From contig OZ231127.1 of assembly GCA_965153355.1 (NCBI GenBank), positions 9,920,001 through 9,984,000 on the forward strand: DNA of 64,000 nt, in the 5' to 3' direction. The stretch is from Flaccisagitta enflata (lineage: Eukaryota; Chaetognatha; Sagittoidea; Aphragmophora). A program made the translations under genes and the position numbers. This document shows positions 36,542 to 48,814 of this stretch, piece by piece (positions within the stretch are counted from its first letter, which is position 1; each line of letters begins with the position of its first letter). The notes beneath the pieces are model-generated. The model had not been told where the DNA came from and did not search any database. It saw nothing but the letters and a program-made list of their open reading frames with translations.

Positions 36542-37466
36542 CTTGAAAATCAGACTAAACCAGACCCAAACCAGACCCAAACCAGACTCAAACCAGACTC
36601 AAACCAGAATTAAACCAGACTGAAACCAGACCAAACCAGACCAAATCCAGACCAAAACCAGACCAAAACCAGACCTAAACAAGACCTAAACCAGACCTAA
36701 ACCAGACATAAACCAGACCTAAACCAGACCTAAACCAGACTTAAACCAGACTAAAACCAGACTTAAACCAGACCTAAACCAGACTTAAACCAGACTCAAG
36801 CCAGACTTAAACCAGACTCAAACCAGACTCAAACCAGACTCAAACCAGACTCAAACCAGACTCAAACCAGACTCAAACCAGACTTAAACCCATACATAAA
36901 CCAGACTTAGACCTGATTTAAACCAGACTTAAACCAGACTTAAACCAGACATAAACCAGACTTAAACCAGACTTAAACCAGACTTAAACCAGACCAAAAC
37001 CAGACCCAAACCAGCAGACTTAAACCAGCAGACTTAAACCAGCAGACTTAAACCAGCAGACCTAAACCAGCAGACCTAAACCAGCAGACTTAAACAAGCA
37101 GACTTAAACCAGCAGACCTAAACCAGCAGACCTAAACCAGCAGACTTAAACCAGCAGACTTTAACCAGCAGACTTAAACCAGCCTACTTAAACCAGCAGA
37201 ATTAAACCAGCCAACTTAAACCAGCGGATTTAAACCAGCAGACTTAAACCAGCAGACTTAACCAGCAGACCTAAATCAGCCAACTCAAACCAGCCGACCT
37301 AAACCAGCCAACTCAAACCAGCAGACTTAAACCAGCAAACTTAAAACAGCAGACTTGAACCAGCGGACTTAAACCAGCAGACTTAAACCAGCAGATTTAA
37401 ACCAGCAGACCTAAACCAGCAGACTTAAACCAGCAGACTTAAACCAGCAGACTTATACCAGCAGAC
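36542..37466. repeat. Two adjoining minisatellites: 11-bp (AAACCAGACTT)n and 15-bp (AAACCAGCAGACTTA)n
   Basis: About 42 units of the 11-mer to 37012, then about 30 units of the 15-mer, which equals the 11-mer with CAGC/AGCA inserted. The second array therefore arose from the first. Confidence 0.95.
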
Positions 37467-39113
37467 TTTAAAATGATCAAAAATGACAAAAATGACCAAA
37501 ATGATCAAAAATGACCAAAAATGACCAAAAATGACCAAAAATGACCAAAAATGACCAAAAATGACCAAAATTGCCCAAAAATGCCCGAAATGAACGAAAT
37601 GACAGAAATGACCAACAATGACCAAAAATGACCAAAAATGACCAAAAATGACCAAAAATGATCATAAATGATCAAAAATGACCAAAATGGCCAAAATGGC
37701 CAAAATGGCCCACCCCCCTCTGCATAGCCCCCAAAAGAAAAACCAAAAAACCGTTTCTGGGGACCCCAAGAACTATCATCTAGGATGTCTTGGCTACCCA
37801 AAACAACATCAGACTAAATCATTTGAATGCAAAATTTTGATAAATGTCATTTTTTTTGCAAAAATCAAGGATTTTTTAGCATATTTTGCACTTTTTTGGT
37901 TCACATAGCTTCCAAAACTTTAGAAAATATCTGAAAAGTGTAGGGATACCTAATATACAACTGCTTTTACCATTTCAAGCTAGTTTTGGTTAATCTTTCA
38001 AAGATTAGAGCAAAAAAATAGCAAAAAAACAGCAAATTAAGCTCTTTTTTAGCATTTTTTCTGCCTACAATTGTTCTAGCTACTTTAGAAAGCCTGTAAA
38101 CTATAACTAGTCATCCAAGGATCGCACATGGTCAGCGGTACCCGATGCCCTGCTTGGAGTGATCAAGTGAAGTAGTGGACTGAGAGCAGGGCAGCGGCCC
38201 CAAAGGGCCGATGTCCTGTAGGACACAGGGGGTAATTTCCAGACGTCCTGAGGGGGAATATATCAGGCCTAGGGGTTTAGGGGGAAGATTTTAGGCCTGA
38301 AGATTAGATATGAGATCCAGGGGTAGGCTTGAGGCATTAGGGGCAGATTGGAGGCCTGGAGGGCTGATTTGAGGCCTGGAATGCTGATTTTAGGGCTGGA
38401 GAGCAGATTTGAGGCCTGGAGAGCTGATTTGAGAGCTGATTTGAGGCCTGGAGGGCTGATTTGAGGCCTGGAGGGCTGATTTGAAACCAGGAATGCTGAT
38501 TTTAGGGCTACAGAGCAGATTTGAGGCCTGGAGAGCTGATTTGAGAGCTGATTTGAGGCCTGGAGAGCAGATTTGAGGCCTGGAGAGCTGATTTGAGAGC
38601 TGATTTGAGGTCTGGAGGGCTGATTTGAGGACTGGAGGGCTGATTTGAGGGCTTAGAGGGTCTAAATCAGGCCTGAGAGTGAGGATTTTAGGCCTCGATG
38701 GCCAACGGGGGGGGGGACGGACGGACGGACGTCTGGAAATTACCCCCTGTGTCCTACAGGACATCGGCCCTTTGGGGCCGCTGCCCAAAAAGTGTGTCGG
38801 AACAGTTAGACTGCATGTAGTTTTGCCTTTTTTTGCAATTTTATTGAAATATCTATCACTTAAAAGAAAAAAAAATGACTTGCTAATGGTAAATTCAGGC
38901 TTTTTTTTGGTATTTTGGTATTTTCAAGCTTAAAAACCTATATCTTATAATTTTTTACCATCCTTTTATCAAATAGCTATTTTAAACATATTACCTGAAA
39001 TATAGCTTAAAGAGCAAAAAAAAATCTTGTTTTTACTTTTGGGGCCATGCAGAGGGGGGTGTGTAGATGAATGACCAACATGCTAGCGTACCTTATTGCG
39101 TGCAGGCAACTAA
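37467..39113 (+). mobile_element. Left long inverted arm of a transposon-like element
   Basis: Begins with a 10-bp array of AAAAATGACC (37467-37708), then unique DNA that recurs inverted at 44065-45185. Shared landmarks include GGGGACCCCAAGAACTATCA, TAGGATGTCTTGGCTACCC, GGGATACCTAATATACAAC, and at the inner end GGGGCCATGCAGAGGGGGGT, GAATGACCAACATGC and GGCAACTAAAC. Removing the family-2 insertion (38105-38786) leaves about 0.73 kb of unique arm. The arms bracket the gene at 39369-43494. Confidence 0.88.
38105..38786 (+). mobile_element. Second dispersed element family, copy 2 (with empty-site control)
   Basis: 682 bp. Front AACTAGTCATCC, GGTCAGCGGTACCCGATGCC, GCAGCGGCCCCAAAGGGCCG and TCCTGTAGGACACAGGGGG; core of about 17 units of 20 bp (GAGGCCTGGAGAGCTGATTT); right end CCCCTGTGTCCTACAGGAC, CGGCCCTTTGGGGCCGCTGCCC. 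The opposite arm at about 44528-44535 shows the empty site (CTATAAAAAGTG on the minus strand), so the flanks are CTAT and AAAAAGTG with no duplication, or at most AA. Confidence 0.85.
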
Positions 39114-39368
39114 ACGCCTCTGCTTCATTGAAAGCTGAAACCACGAAAAAATATTGATATCCTTCTATACCCCGAGAAAGAATGTATAATTAACATCATA
39201 AGTTCCTCGCCTATATTCAATAAAGACAACTGCATTACCTCAGATTGATTTTTTTTTTCACTTGGAAATAACAAAAGTTTTCAATTCAAAATTCAAGATG
39301 CATTCAAATGGAAATTTCATTAATGTAAAAATACCGTCGAATTCACGAAACTGCAATACATGAACTGG

Positions 39369-42300
39369 TTACAAGTGATTTGAGTTGTATGCTACAACAG
39401 CCGACTGCAGATTATTGACGTAAGCATCGGAAGAAATCTTTTTTACTTTGTATTTTGACCATTCTTTATCAAAAGCGGCATGAATTGACTCAGCAGTTGA
39501 CTCATTAAAAATGCCCAATCCTAAACCGTGACTTTCTATGTCCTCAATGGCATGCTCGACCAACAAATGTATCTTTGGTGTAATGGAAATCCCCAATCTT
39601 TCGTAAGCTTGTTCAAAATCTAGAATGGTCTGCTCGTAATTTGGGTAAAGTTCATTTCCGAAACATGACTGGACGACTGCGTCAAACGTCGAAAATGCTG
39701 TGTAGTAGTTGTAAAGGTGGTCAGGCAACGATTCCAACAGTAAATGGGTGTTCTTTAACAGCTTTCGGCATTCATTGCCCTGAAAGAATATTAAAAGAAT
39801 CAAACATACTTGTTTAGAACTTTTCAATTTGTGTCCACGGACCAACAAACCGCGTATGGACCAACAGACCAACAGACGGACACAGCCTCTTATAGAGCTG
39901 TACGTCCGCAACTAACAAGGCCGGATACACGGCTACCCCAGTCACGTGCGGGTGGGCAGGGGCCATAGTTGAGGTCACTTGATCATTTGGGCAGGAGCGG
40001 TGAGGCCATAAACCGCAAAAACCCCAAAAAAGTAAAGTGTGACGGACCGACCGACCGACAAAGCGGGGTGTAGAGTCGCGTAGCATGCGACTAAAAAAGG
40101 ATCAATTGCGTAGTTATTCTTCCCAGGCTACAATATTTACATTTTAGCTGTTCCCTTCCATTATGTATAAAGGCTTGTTAAACCTTGTTAGTCACATGCT
40201 ACGCGACTATATAAGCCACGTTTGGTCAGTCTTTTTTGTCTGTTGGTTAGTCTATCTGTCTGTCCGACTTTTGCCAAAAGTTCTGATGCACGGGACATTG
40301 GACTAATGACCATGTTTATAAATTCTTTACGTGCTGTTCATCTATGAATTGAGTTCCTTTATAGATGAACAAAACTTACTTCGTAAGTCTTGGAAAAGTA
40401 ATCCTCTTTCACCAAATTCAATGAGCCAGGCCAAGTGGAAAAGTCATCCCAACGCCTCTCTAATTCGTCACACAACTTGTTGACGACCCCCAACATGATA
40501 TGCAAGCTTGAAAATGTAAAAACCTCCGACACCAACAATGAATCGTCTCCAGCAATGAGCGGCTCATAAGTCACACTTTCACAGTCCTTCGGCAGAATCT
40601 TCCCGTTTCCCGACTGAAGCTTTAGCCAATTTTCTACAAGCAAAGGTTTGTAAAAGCCAAATTAGTGCTTGCTCCATTTTGCTCCGTGGGCGTTTTGAAA
40701 ACTAAACACAGAATTGGTCATTTTAGACCAATGGACAGACAGTCTGATGAATTTCCCTGCCCCATGAGCGAGTGAGTGAAGTGAGTGAGCAAGCCCCTGA
40801 ACGGAGCAAGCAAGCAAAGCGAGCATAGCAAGCGGAGCAAGCAAAGCGAGCATATCAAGCGGAGCAAGCAAAGCAAGTATAGCTAAGCAGAGTGTTGCGG
40901 AGCGAGTGAGCGGAGCGAGCGAACGATCAAAACGAGCGACCAGGTGGCCTGTTCAAAACGCGATTGGCTGTGACTAGAAACGCGCCCTTAGAATGCAGCA
41001 AACTTCCCCTAATGCCCTTACAAACAAAAAGAAAAAAGGTTTCCTCTAGGCCTCTGCAGGTCTCTAAAATTCAAAGGATCTTTCCAGAAAAGAAGATATA
41101 GAAATGAATGATTGTACCTCGTAGCGAACCAACAGTTCGCTTTTGAGCACCCTTCTTGAAACCACTCTTCCCCGACCACAAGCAAATGTGACAAGGAAAA
41201 GAAGATTTGTGATTCCCTAAACCACACATCTTGTTTATACATGAAAGATCCCCGACGAATTTGTATGGAAAACGCCAGTCCGGATAGCCAAGTGAAGAAA
41301 GCATCGTCTTAACATTCACATATGTTTCTTTAACTGGAGAACATGCCAACATGAATATTTTCTTCACTCCATTTGCCTTTAAAACCAGAGTCAGGAGATA
41401 ATACTATCAGAAATGAATACGTATAAGTGAATGACTTTATAGTCGCGTGGTACGCAACTCTACACTTCACTGTTTTGGTCCGTCAGTTCTTTAGTTGGTC
41501 AGTTGGTCAGGTCGTAGGTTGGTTGGTTAGATGGCCCCCTCTGCCTTACTTTTTGGCATTTTTAGCTTGACCTACTTTATCACTGCCCCTACCCACCGGC
41601 ACGCAATTAGCATAGCTGTGTATCCGGCCTTGTTTTTTTTTAACACGGGCAATACAAAAAAAAAAAAAGAAACACAACAAAAAACAACAACAAAAAAAAA
41701 AAAAAAAACACAAAACAACAAAAAAAAACATTAAGGAAGGAACCTGAATTCTAAATTGAAAGAGGATTAACATACCTGACAAAAGACCAATGATGAACAT
41801 ACGCAAACTCATATAGAATTCAGATTTCATAAAAAAAATCATATCTGTTACCTTGAATTTCTTTTGGTTTTTTTCTCTCAATAAATCTTCGATTCCATAC
41901 TTGGGAATGATGCCTAAATTGATTTTCAGTTTTCCTCTTCCAAGGTCAATACCAACCTTACCCATCATACAAAAACCATTTTCTATTCCTCGTTTATCTA
42001 GAGCAGTATCCCAAAAATTATTAACATCAATGCATCTTGAAAGCGGGGTTGGAGTAATGATGACATCTGTCTTTTTCCCTTTTGTTTTTGTTTGTTCGTA
42101 ATTCTGTCTGTCTCCTCTTCCATTATCAATATTCTGACGTTGGACCTCTAAATTCACTCTTTCCGTTGTAAAATGTTCCTCTAGCACTCGGTTTCCCTCA
42201 ATCAAAGCTTCTTGGATACCTGACTCAACTCCATCATTTCCGAGATCTTGCCTCACACATCTCATGAACTCTTTACATTGACCATTACTCAAACTAGCTG

Positions 42301-43494
42301 ATATTTTTGCCCTTTGAACTGTTTCTTTGCGTATGACTCTCTTTTTAGCAATTCGTCCGCGTTTCACAGAAAACAAAGCTGGGCGACCTCCGCTTCTCAA
42401 ATTTACCATCTTTACACCACCTTCACTTTCCGCCTCTTCCATCTTAGCTTTGAGCACTTCGTTGGCTATCTCCTCTTTTGTGACATCATCTGCCATGGCC
42501 TTGATGTTTTTCTTCCTTTCAGCTTTCCCACATTTATGTGAACAACCCCTGTATATCGCTGTTAAACAAGTTGGACAAAGTTTCTCCTCACACTTGACTT
42601 TTTTCTTCACCAAGATTTCATTGCGAAGTGATTTGTAATTTCCTGCCCTGCTTGAAGCTACCTTGCATATGATACAATTGCAACATTTTGGAGGTTCTGG
42701 CTCTGTCCAAACAACACCATCATTGACAAACTGAATCTGCTTTTCATTTTGCTTAAAAGTTATCACATCTTTCTTGAGAGCGCATCGACAACTCATGCAA
42801 ATACCATTTGGCAAACCCTCCTGAACTTGATTGTACTTTTTGTTAATATGCCTTTGTATCAAACGCTCTTGTTCAGCATTTAACTTGCAATCACTCTTCA
42901 GATAGCACATAGAACAAACTTTACCACGGTATTCAGAATGAGTGGGACCGGGGTTAACCTCGATCCCTAAGTGTAAACGAAATCAGGTTTAGATTTGATA
43001 ATTACAGGAATTGACTTTTTAACAGATAAGGTACGTCGCGACAATCACAACACGTAACCTGAAATTACAATACTTTTGCAGCTGGGGGGGGGGACCAGGG
43101 ACATATGTCCCCAACCCTCAATACACAGACACACAGACGTACACTTTCACAAATCTTGAACCCCCCACCCTACCACACACACAACTAATTGAAACCACCC
43201 CAGTTTAATTAGGCAACTCAGACTACCACTTAATTATGATCATTCGACAGATGGATGGATGATGAGCAGAAAGCAGCCACATATATAAAGGTTTTAAGAA
43301 CTATACTTGCCTTGAGTCAGCAAAAGTAAGTGCAACAAAATCGCCAATCTTTGACCAGATCCATTCAGCTTTGCAGGTACAGACCCATGTAGTCGAGTAA
43401 GCGTTGCTTTTCTCACTCCTCTGGCACAAATCTTTGCAATACTAATTGCAAAAAACCAACAAATCAATTCCCTACACTTGCGATTGATACCCAT
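39369..43494 (-). CDS. Five-exon gene: zinc-binding, transposase-like protein (740 aa) with a 2A-like motif
   Basis: Exons, minus strand: 43494-43311, 42966-41852, 41376-41118, 40633-40380, 39779-39369. Junction phases agree throughout (1, 0, 1, 0) and the 2223-bp CDS has no stop. Intron 1 is GC-AG (CAAG|GCAAGT), the others GT-AG. The ATG at 43494 has G at -3 and +4. Exon 1 encodes 61 aa ending in a Leu-rich stretch; the first junction makes GIEVNPGP (residues 62-69), a 2A-like ribosome-skipping motif. Then come Cys clusters (79/82, 118/121, 156-162, 187-207), a Lys/Glu-rich middle, GIDLGRGKLKI (about 401-411), FVGDLS (473-478), PCHIC (494-498) and ESTAESIH (697-704). The Asp, Asp and Glu of these last blocks could be a DDE triad (inference). 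As I recall, similar multi-exon uncharacterised proteins are repeated in many invertebrate genomes. It sits between long inverted arms, so a transposase role is likely but unproven. Introns carry inserted elements (see separate entries). Confidence 0.82.
39826..39913 (+). mobile_element. Hairpin-end fragment of the Helentron-associated-type family
   Basis: GGACCAACAGACC tract, CGGACACAGCCTCTTATAGA, then imperfect hairpin AGCTGTAC-GTCC-GCAACT. It is joined directly to the front of the next copy (39914), a head-to-tail arrangement. It lies in intron 4 of the minus-strand gene. Confidence 0.75.
39914..40098 (+). mobile_element. Helentron-associated-type short element, copy H
   Basis: AACAAGGCCGGATACACGG front, box AGTCACGTGC then GGGTGGGCAGGGGCC, a second GGGCAGGAGCGGTGAGGCC, GACGGACCGACCGACCGAC tract, hairpin AGTCGCG-TAGCA-TGCGACT (40074-40092) and AAAAAA. 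Inside intron 4 of the gene at 39369-43494, antisense to it. Confidence 0.9.
40189..40280 (-). mobile_element. Hairpin-end fragment of the family
   Basis: Minus strand: GGACAGACAGATAGAC tract then AGTCGCG-TAGCA-TGTGACT-like hairpin (40208-40190). Front end absent. Also within intron 4. Confidence 0.65.
40688..40990 (+). mobile_element. Short inverted-repeat element with GAGC-rich core, copy 3
   Basis: Left GGGCGTTTTGAAAAC, right TGACTAGAAACGCGCCCTTA, core of GAGCAAGCAAAGCGAGCATA-type oligomers. Same orientation as 980-1241. Lies inside intron 3 (40634-41117) of the minus-strand gene. Confidence 0.75.
41436..41636 (-). mobile_element. Helentron-associated-type short element in intron 2
   Basis: Minus strand: AACAAGGCCGGATACACAG front, box AATTGCGTGCC then GGTGGGTAGGGGCAG, a GACC/AACC tract (41470-41535), hairpin AGTTGCG-TACCA-CGCGACT (41459-41441). 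It is followed on its front side by an A/C-rich tract (41644-41735). Both lie within intron 2 (41377-41851) of the gene. Confidence 0.85.
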
Positions 43495-43539
43495 TTCACA
43501 TGCCGGCACCACAAACATGAAATTACACACACATGCGCG

Positions 43540-43667
43540 CACACATACATGCACACAAGTGCATGCACACATGCACACACACGCGCATGCTCACACACCG
43601 ACACACACACACTGACACACACACACTGACACACACACACCGACACACACACCGACACACACACACT

Positions 43668-43746
<79 letters not shown>
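43540..43746. repeat. (CA)n array with CACACCGA units
   Basis: Degenerate ACACACAC(C/T)GAC units to 43672, then about 70 bp pure CA. It lies just upstream of the start codon of the five-exon gene, in its likely promoter or 5' UTR. Confidence 0.93.
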
Positions 43747-43748
<2 letters not shown>

Positions 43749-44064
43749 CCATAATTGCAATTTTACCTTGCAGAATTTATCAAATATCCTTTTTCCAAGA
43801 AAAATATTCTTACGAAAAAAAGGAGAATCAAAACTTGGAAAAAAGTCATGATGTCTTCCGTAGGTAAACAGAACAAGTATTGTCATCTTTTAAGGTCAGC
43901 GGATCTGATCTCTAAACGTAATTTGTCACATGGCTCTTTTAATGATAAACTGATCTAGCTGCATTTATGTTGTTACTGGATGAATAGCGTTGGCTGTCTT
44001 CCACGTTAGTAACAGAGGAACCATTTTAAAGAAGGCTGAATACACATCTTTCAATTAAGCTGAT
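43747..44064. other. Upstream region of the five-exon gene
   Basis: AT-rich, no convincing promoter motif or further exon seen. Confidence 0.4.
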
Positions 44065-45185
44065 GTTTAGTTGCCGGGACACTACGCTGCTGTCCATGTA
44101 TACACGTATATACCCCTCTCCGCATGTTGGTCATTCATCTACACACCCCCCTCTGCATGGCCCCAAAAGTAAAAACAAGATTTTTTTTTTTTGCTCTTTA
44201 AGCTATATTTCAGGTAATATGTTTAAAATAGCTATTTGATAAAGGGATGGTAAAAAATTATAAGATATAGGTTTTTAGGTGCGACAAAGCACCTCTATAA
44301 CTGGCTGTGTCCGTCTGTCGGTCGGTTGGGTAACGCATTCGTTCGACGATCTACACGTCGCACCTTATTGGCCTACTTGGCCTTGTTTAGCTTGAAAATA
44401 CTAAAATATTAAAAAAAAGCCTGAATTTACCGTTAGCAAGTCATTTTTTTAACTTTCAAGTGATAGATATTTCATCAAAATTGCAAAAAAGGCAAAACTA
44501 CATGCAGTCCAACTAATCCGACACACTTTTTATAGTTTACAGGCTTTTTGAAGTAGCTAGAACAGTTTTAGGCAGAAAAAATGCTAAAAAAGAGCTTAAT
44601 ATGCTGTTTTTTTGCTATTTTTTTGCTCTAATCTTTAAAATTTTAACCAAAACTAGCTTGAAATGGTAAAAGCAGTTGTATATTAGGTATCCCTACACTT
44701 TTCAGATATTTTCTAAAGTTATGGAAGCTATGTGAACCGAAAAAGTGTAAAATATGCTAAAAAATGCTTGATTTTTGCGAAAAAAATGACTTTTATCAAA
44801 ATTTTGCATTCAAATGATTTAGTCTGATGTTGTTTTGGGTAGCCAAGACATCCTAGATGATAGTTCTTGGGGTCCCCAGAAACGGTTTTTTGGTTTTTCT
44901 TTGGGGGCTATGCAGAGGGGGGTGGGCCAAAATGACCAAAATGACCAGAATGACCAAAAATGACCAAAAATGACCAAAAATGCCCAAAATGACCGAAATG
45001 TACGAAATGACCGAAATGACCAAAAATGACCCAAAATGACCAAAAATGATAAAAAATGATAAAAAATGATAAAAAATGATCAAAAATGACCAAAATGACC
45101 AAAATGGCCAAAATGACCAAAATGACCAGAATGACCAAAAATGACCAAAAATGATAAAAAATGACCAAAAACAACCAATAATTCT
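44065..45185 (-). mobile_element. Right long inverted arm of the transposon-like element
   Basis: Inverted match to 37467-39113: inner end GTTTAGTTGCC and GCATGTTGGTCATTCATC, outer end AAATGACC/AAATGATAAA array at 44930-45185. Similarity is high across about 0.75 kb after removing the insertion at 44278-44388. A 2-3 base loss and scattered substitutions show the arms have diverged independently. Confidence 0.88.
44278..44388 (-). mobile_element. Helentron-associated-type element, AGGTGC subtype, with empty-site control
   Basis: Minus strand: AAACAAGGCCAAGTAGGCCA front, box AGGTGCGAC, short CCGACCGAC, CGGACACAGCCAGTTATAGA and hairpin AGGTGC-TTTGTC-GCACC. The box is the exact reverse complement of GTCGCACCT. 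The other arm has the uninterrupted sequence CAAGCTTAAAAACC (about 38925-38938); here it is split between the two T residues with nothing duplicated. 111 bp. Confidence 0.9.
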
Positions 45186-45239
45186 CAAAAACACCAAAAA
45201 AATGATTCAAAATAACTCCAGACAACCCAAAACGACAAA

Positions 45240-45335
45240 AAACGAAGCAAAAAAGCAAAGTGTTACGGACGGACCGACCGACCGACGGACGGACCAACGG
45301 AGCGGGTTGTAGAGTCGCATGCACGCGACTAAAAA
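45240..45335 (+). mobile_element. Hairpin end of the Helentron-associated-type family
   Basis: CAAAGTGTTACGGACGG, GACCGACCGACGGACGG tract, GGGTTGTAG, then AGTCGCATGCACGCGACT and AAAAAA. No front end precedes it within 1 kb; the nearest compatible one is at 36467. Confidence 0.75.
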
Positions 45336-45390
45336 AACGCAAAAAGTCTTAGAATTTTTTTTTTTACACTCCCTGATGTCGATGATCTAA

Positions 45391-47120
<1,730 letters not shown>

Positions 47121-47366
47121 CGCCTTTCTTCTTTGTGGCGAAAATCGGTTGTTTCACTGTTATATTTTTGTTCTGGCTTGAATTAAAACTGTGTTTTTCT
47201 TTTTGTACAGCGCGGTCAGTTTAGACTTTTCGTGTGCGAAAGAGAACCAAATAAACCAACAAATGTGTTTGTTGCAGCCTTGACAGATTTCCCTTCATCA
47301 CATTTTACCGGGCATACAGAACTTAGAACAAAACTTAGAACATGGTATCGCCAGAGTCTAAAATTA
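47121..47366. other. Upstream region of the PLA2 gene
   Basis: No additional exon recognised. Likely holds the promoter and 5' UTR; no clear TATA box identified. Confidence 0.4.
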
Positions 47367-47945
47367 CTATCTTGCTAAATAGTATAACCACAAGATGGAA
47401 TGCAGTCCATTTGTTCATCAATAAACACATTAGACATTTGTTAAATACAACTAGTTACTAGTATTTTGTGTGACGTCCCTAGGCATTAACCAAGGCTTTT
47501 GTGATCCAAGGTAAGGTGGTGTGATGTTCTTCCACACGCTAAGATCGGTTTTCTTTAGGCTGAACATGCACCCTAACTGATGCTTCTTCATCCGACTCTA
47601 TGACAATTTGATCAGATTGAGGTCTGGACTATTACTTGGCCTGCGAGACAGCAGCATGACACCATCTTAACACCATGGTCTAAACAAAAAGGAACAATTG
47701 TCTCTGAAAATATCACATTTGGAACCATGAAATCCAAAAATGCAATTTTTTGCCATTTTCTACTTGAGGTAGCAATTTTGTTTTGCTTGTAATTTCTAAA
47801 CGATTAATCCTTAAGCAATGCGGTTTGCGCCATTAGCTTGGAAATTCGATGAAGTTTCCAAACATTACCGATTTTCTTATGTTTGCACCATTCATTAAGT
47901 AGTTATGCCCTATAACGCTTGTGGTTATACATATTAGCAAGATAG
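47367..47945 (-). mobile_element. Tc1/mariner-type element with decayed transposase remnant
   Basis: 579 bp flanked by TA on each side. The inverted ends read CTATCTTGCTAA with a nearby TATAACCACAAG on both sides. Minus-strand sequence near 47610-47640 reads SPDLNLI-like, recalling the Tc1 transposase SPDLNPIE block, but stops and shifts break the rest. Non-autonomous and old. Confidence 0.65.
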
Positions 47946-48195
47946 TATTCTTCAAATCATAAGATTAGTCAGTCTTTGATTGATTTTGTTCATGATCGAT
48001 TTGAATGTATACGGCAACTTATATCGGTATATGGCAAGCTCCGCACCATTATCACCTTTGAACAGACAGATGGAATTGTCCTTTGCTCATAATTTCTCGA
48101 AACAAAAACAAAACTCGGCCACGTTATTCATTAGACATCATCTCTTCCTCTTCCTTCTTTTCTATATTCCGTTTATCTACTCTTCACTCGTTCCT
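47946..48195. other. Non-coding DNA
   Basis: Nothing recognised. Confidence 0.45.
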
Positions 48196-48243
48196 TTTTT
48201 GGGCAGCGGTCTCAAAGGGACGGTAGAACACAGGGGTGGATTT
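48196..48243 (+). mobile_element. End fragment of the second dispersed family
   Basis: TTTTTTGGGCAGCGGTCTC followed by AAAGGGACGGTAGAACACAGG, a degenerate terminal hairpin of the family. It borders the left arm of the palindrome. Confidence 0.65.
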
Positions 48244-48601
48244 CAATAGTGGTCACACTGCATGGCCTAACGGTAGTTACTCGGAAAAAATGCCTCGGCA
48301 TAGCGGCCCATACTGGGTGGTAGTATGGACCCTCCCCATCACATCCACACTAACAGCCAAATGTTCTACTTGGATATTAGGCCAAAATGGCCTATTATGG
48401 CCATTTTTCAGGTCATCTTGGCTCTACCATGGGATTTACAGCTTTTTTTATCGTTTGACTGGATTCTTTTCTCTGAAACTAATGCCAACGGGTAATTTAT
48501 CAACCTATGGATACATATCAGGCCAAAGCAAGAAGAAAATCTGGTCCAATTGACCTAATATGGCCTAATTTCAGGCCAAAAATCCATTTTCTTGACTCCC
48601 A

Positions 48602-48603
<2 letters not shown>

Positions 48604-48694
<91 letters not shown>

Positions 48695-48752
48695 AATGTT
48701 TTTGTTATTGTTATTGTTGTTGTTGTTATTGTTATAGTTGTTGTTGTTGTAG

Positions 48753-48790
<38 letters not shown>

Positions 48791-48795
48791 GGGCT
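48604..48795. repeat. (TTG)n array in the left palindrome arm
   Basis: About 190 bp; mirrored by the (AAC)n at 50507-50753. Confidence 0.95.
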
Positions 48796-48814
48796 GTGGC
48801 TCTGACAGGGTTGA

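Noticed and set aside
36542-37466. Regularly spaced repeats that might suggest a CRISPR-like array
   Set aside because: Units are directly contiguous without unique spacers and the genome is an animal one.
41770-41780. Alternative donor CAG|GTATGTT at 41775
   Set aside because: It is a good donor but its phase does not fit the next exon, whereas the one at 41851 does.
41546-41851. Continuation of the 42966-41852 exon as one long frame down to 41546
   Set aside because: It reads through a donor site (AAG|GTAACAG), then through an A-rich tract and a dispersed element. The spliced junction restores the right phase.
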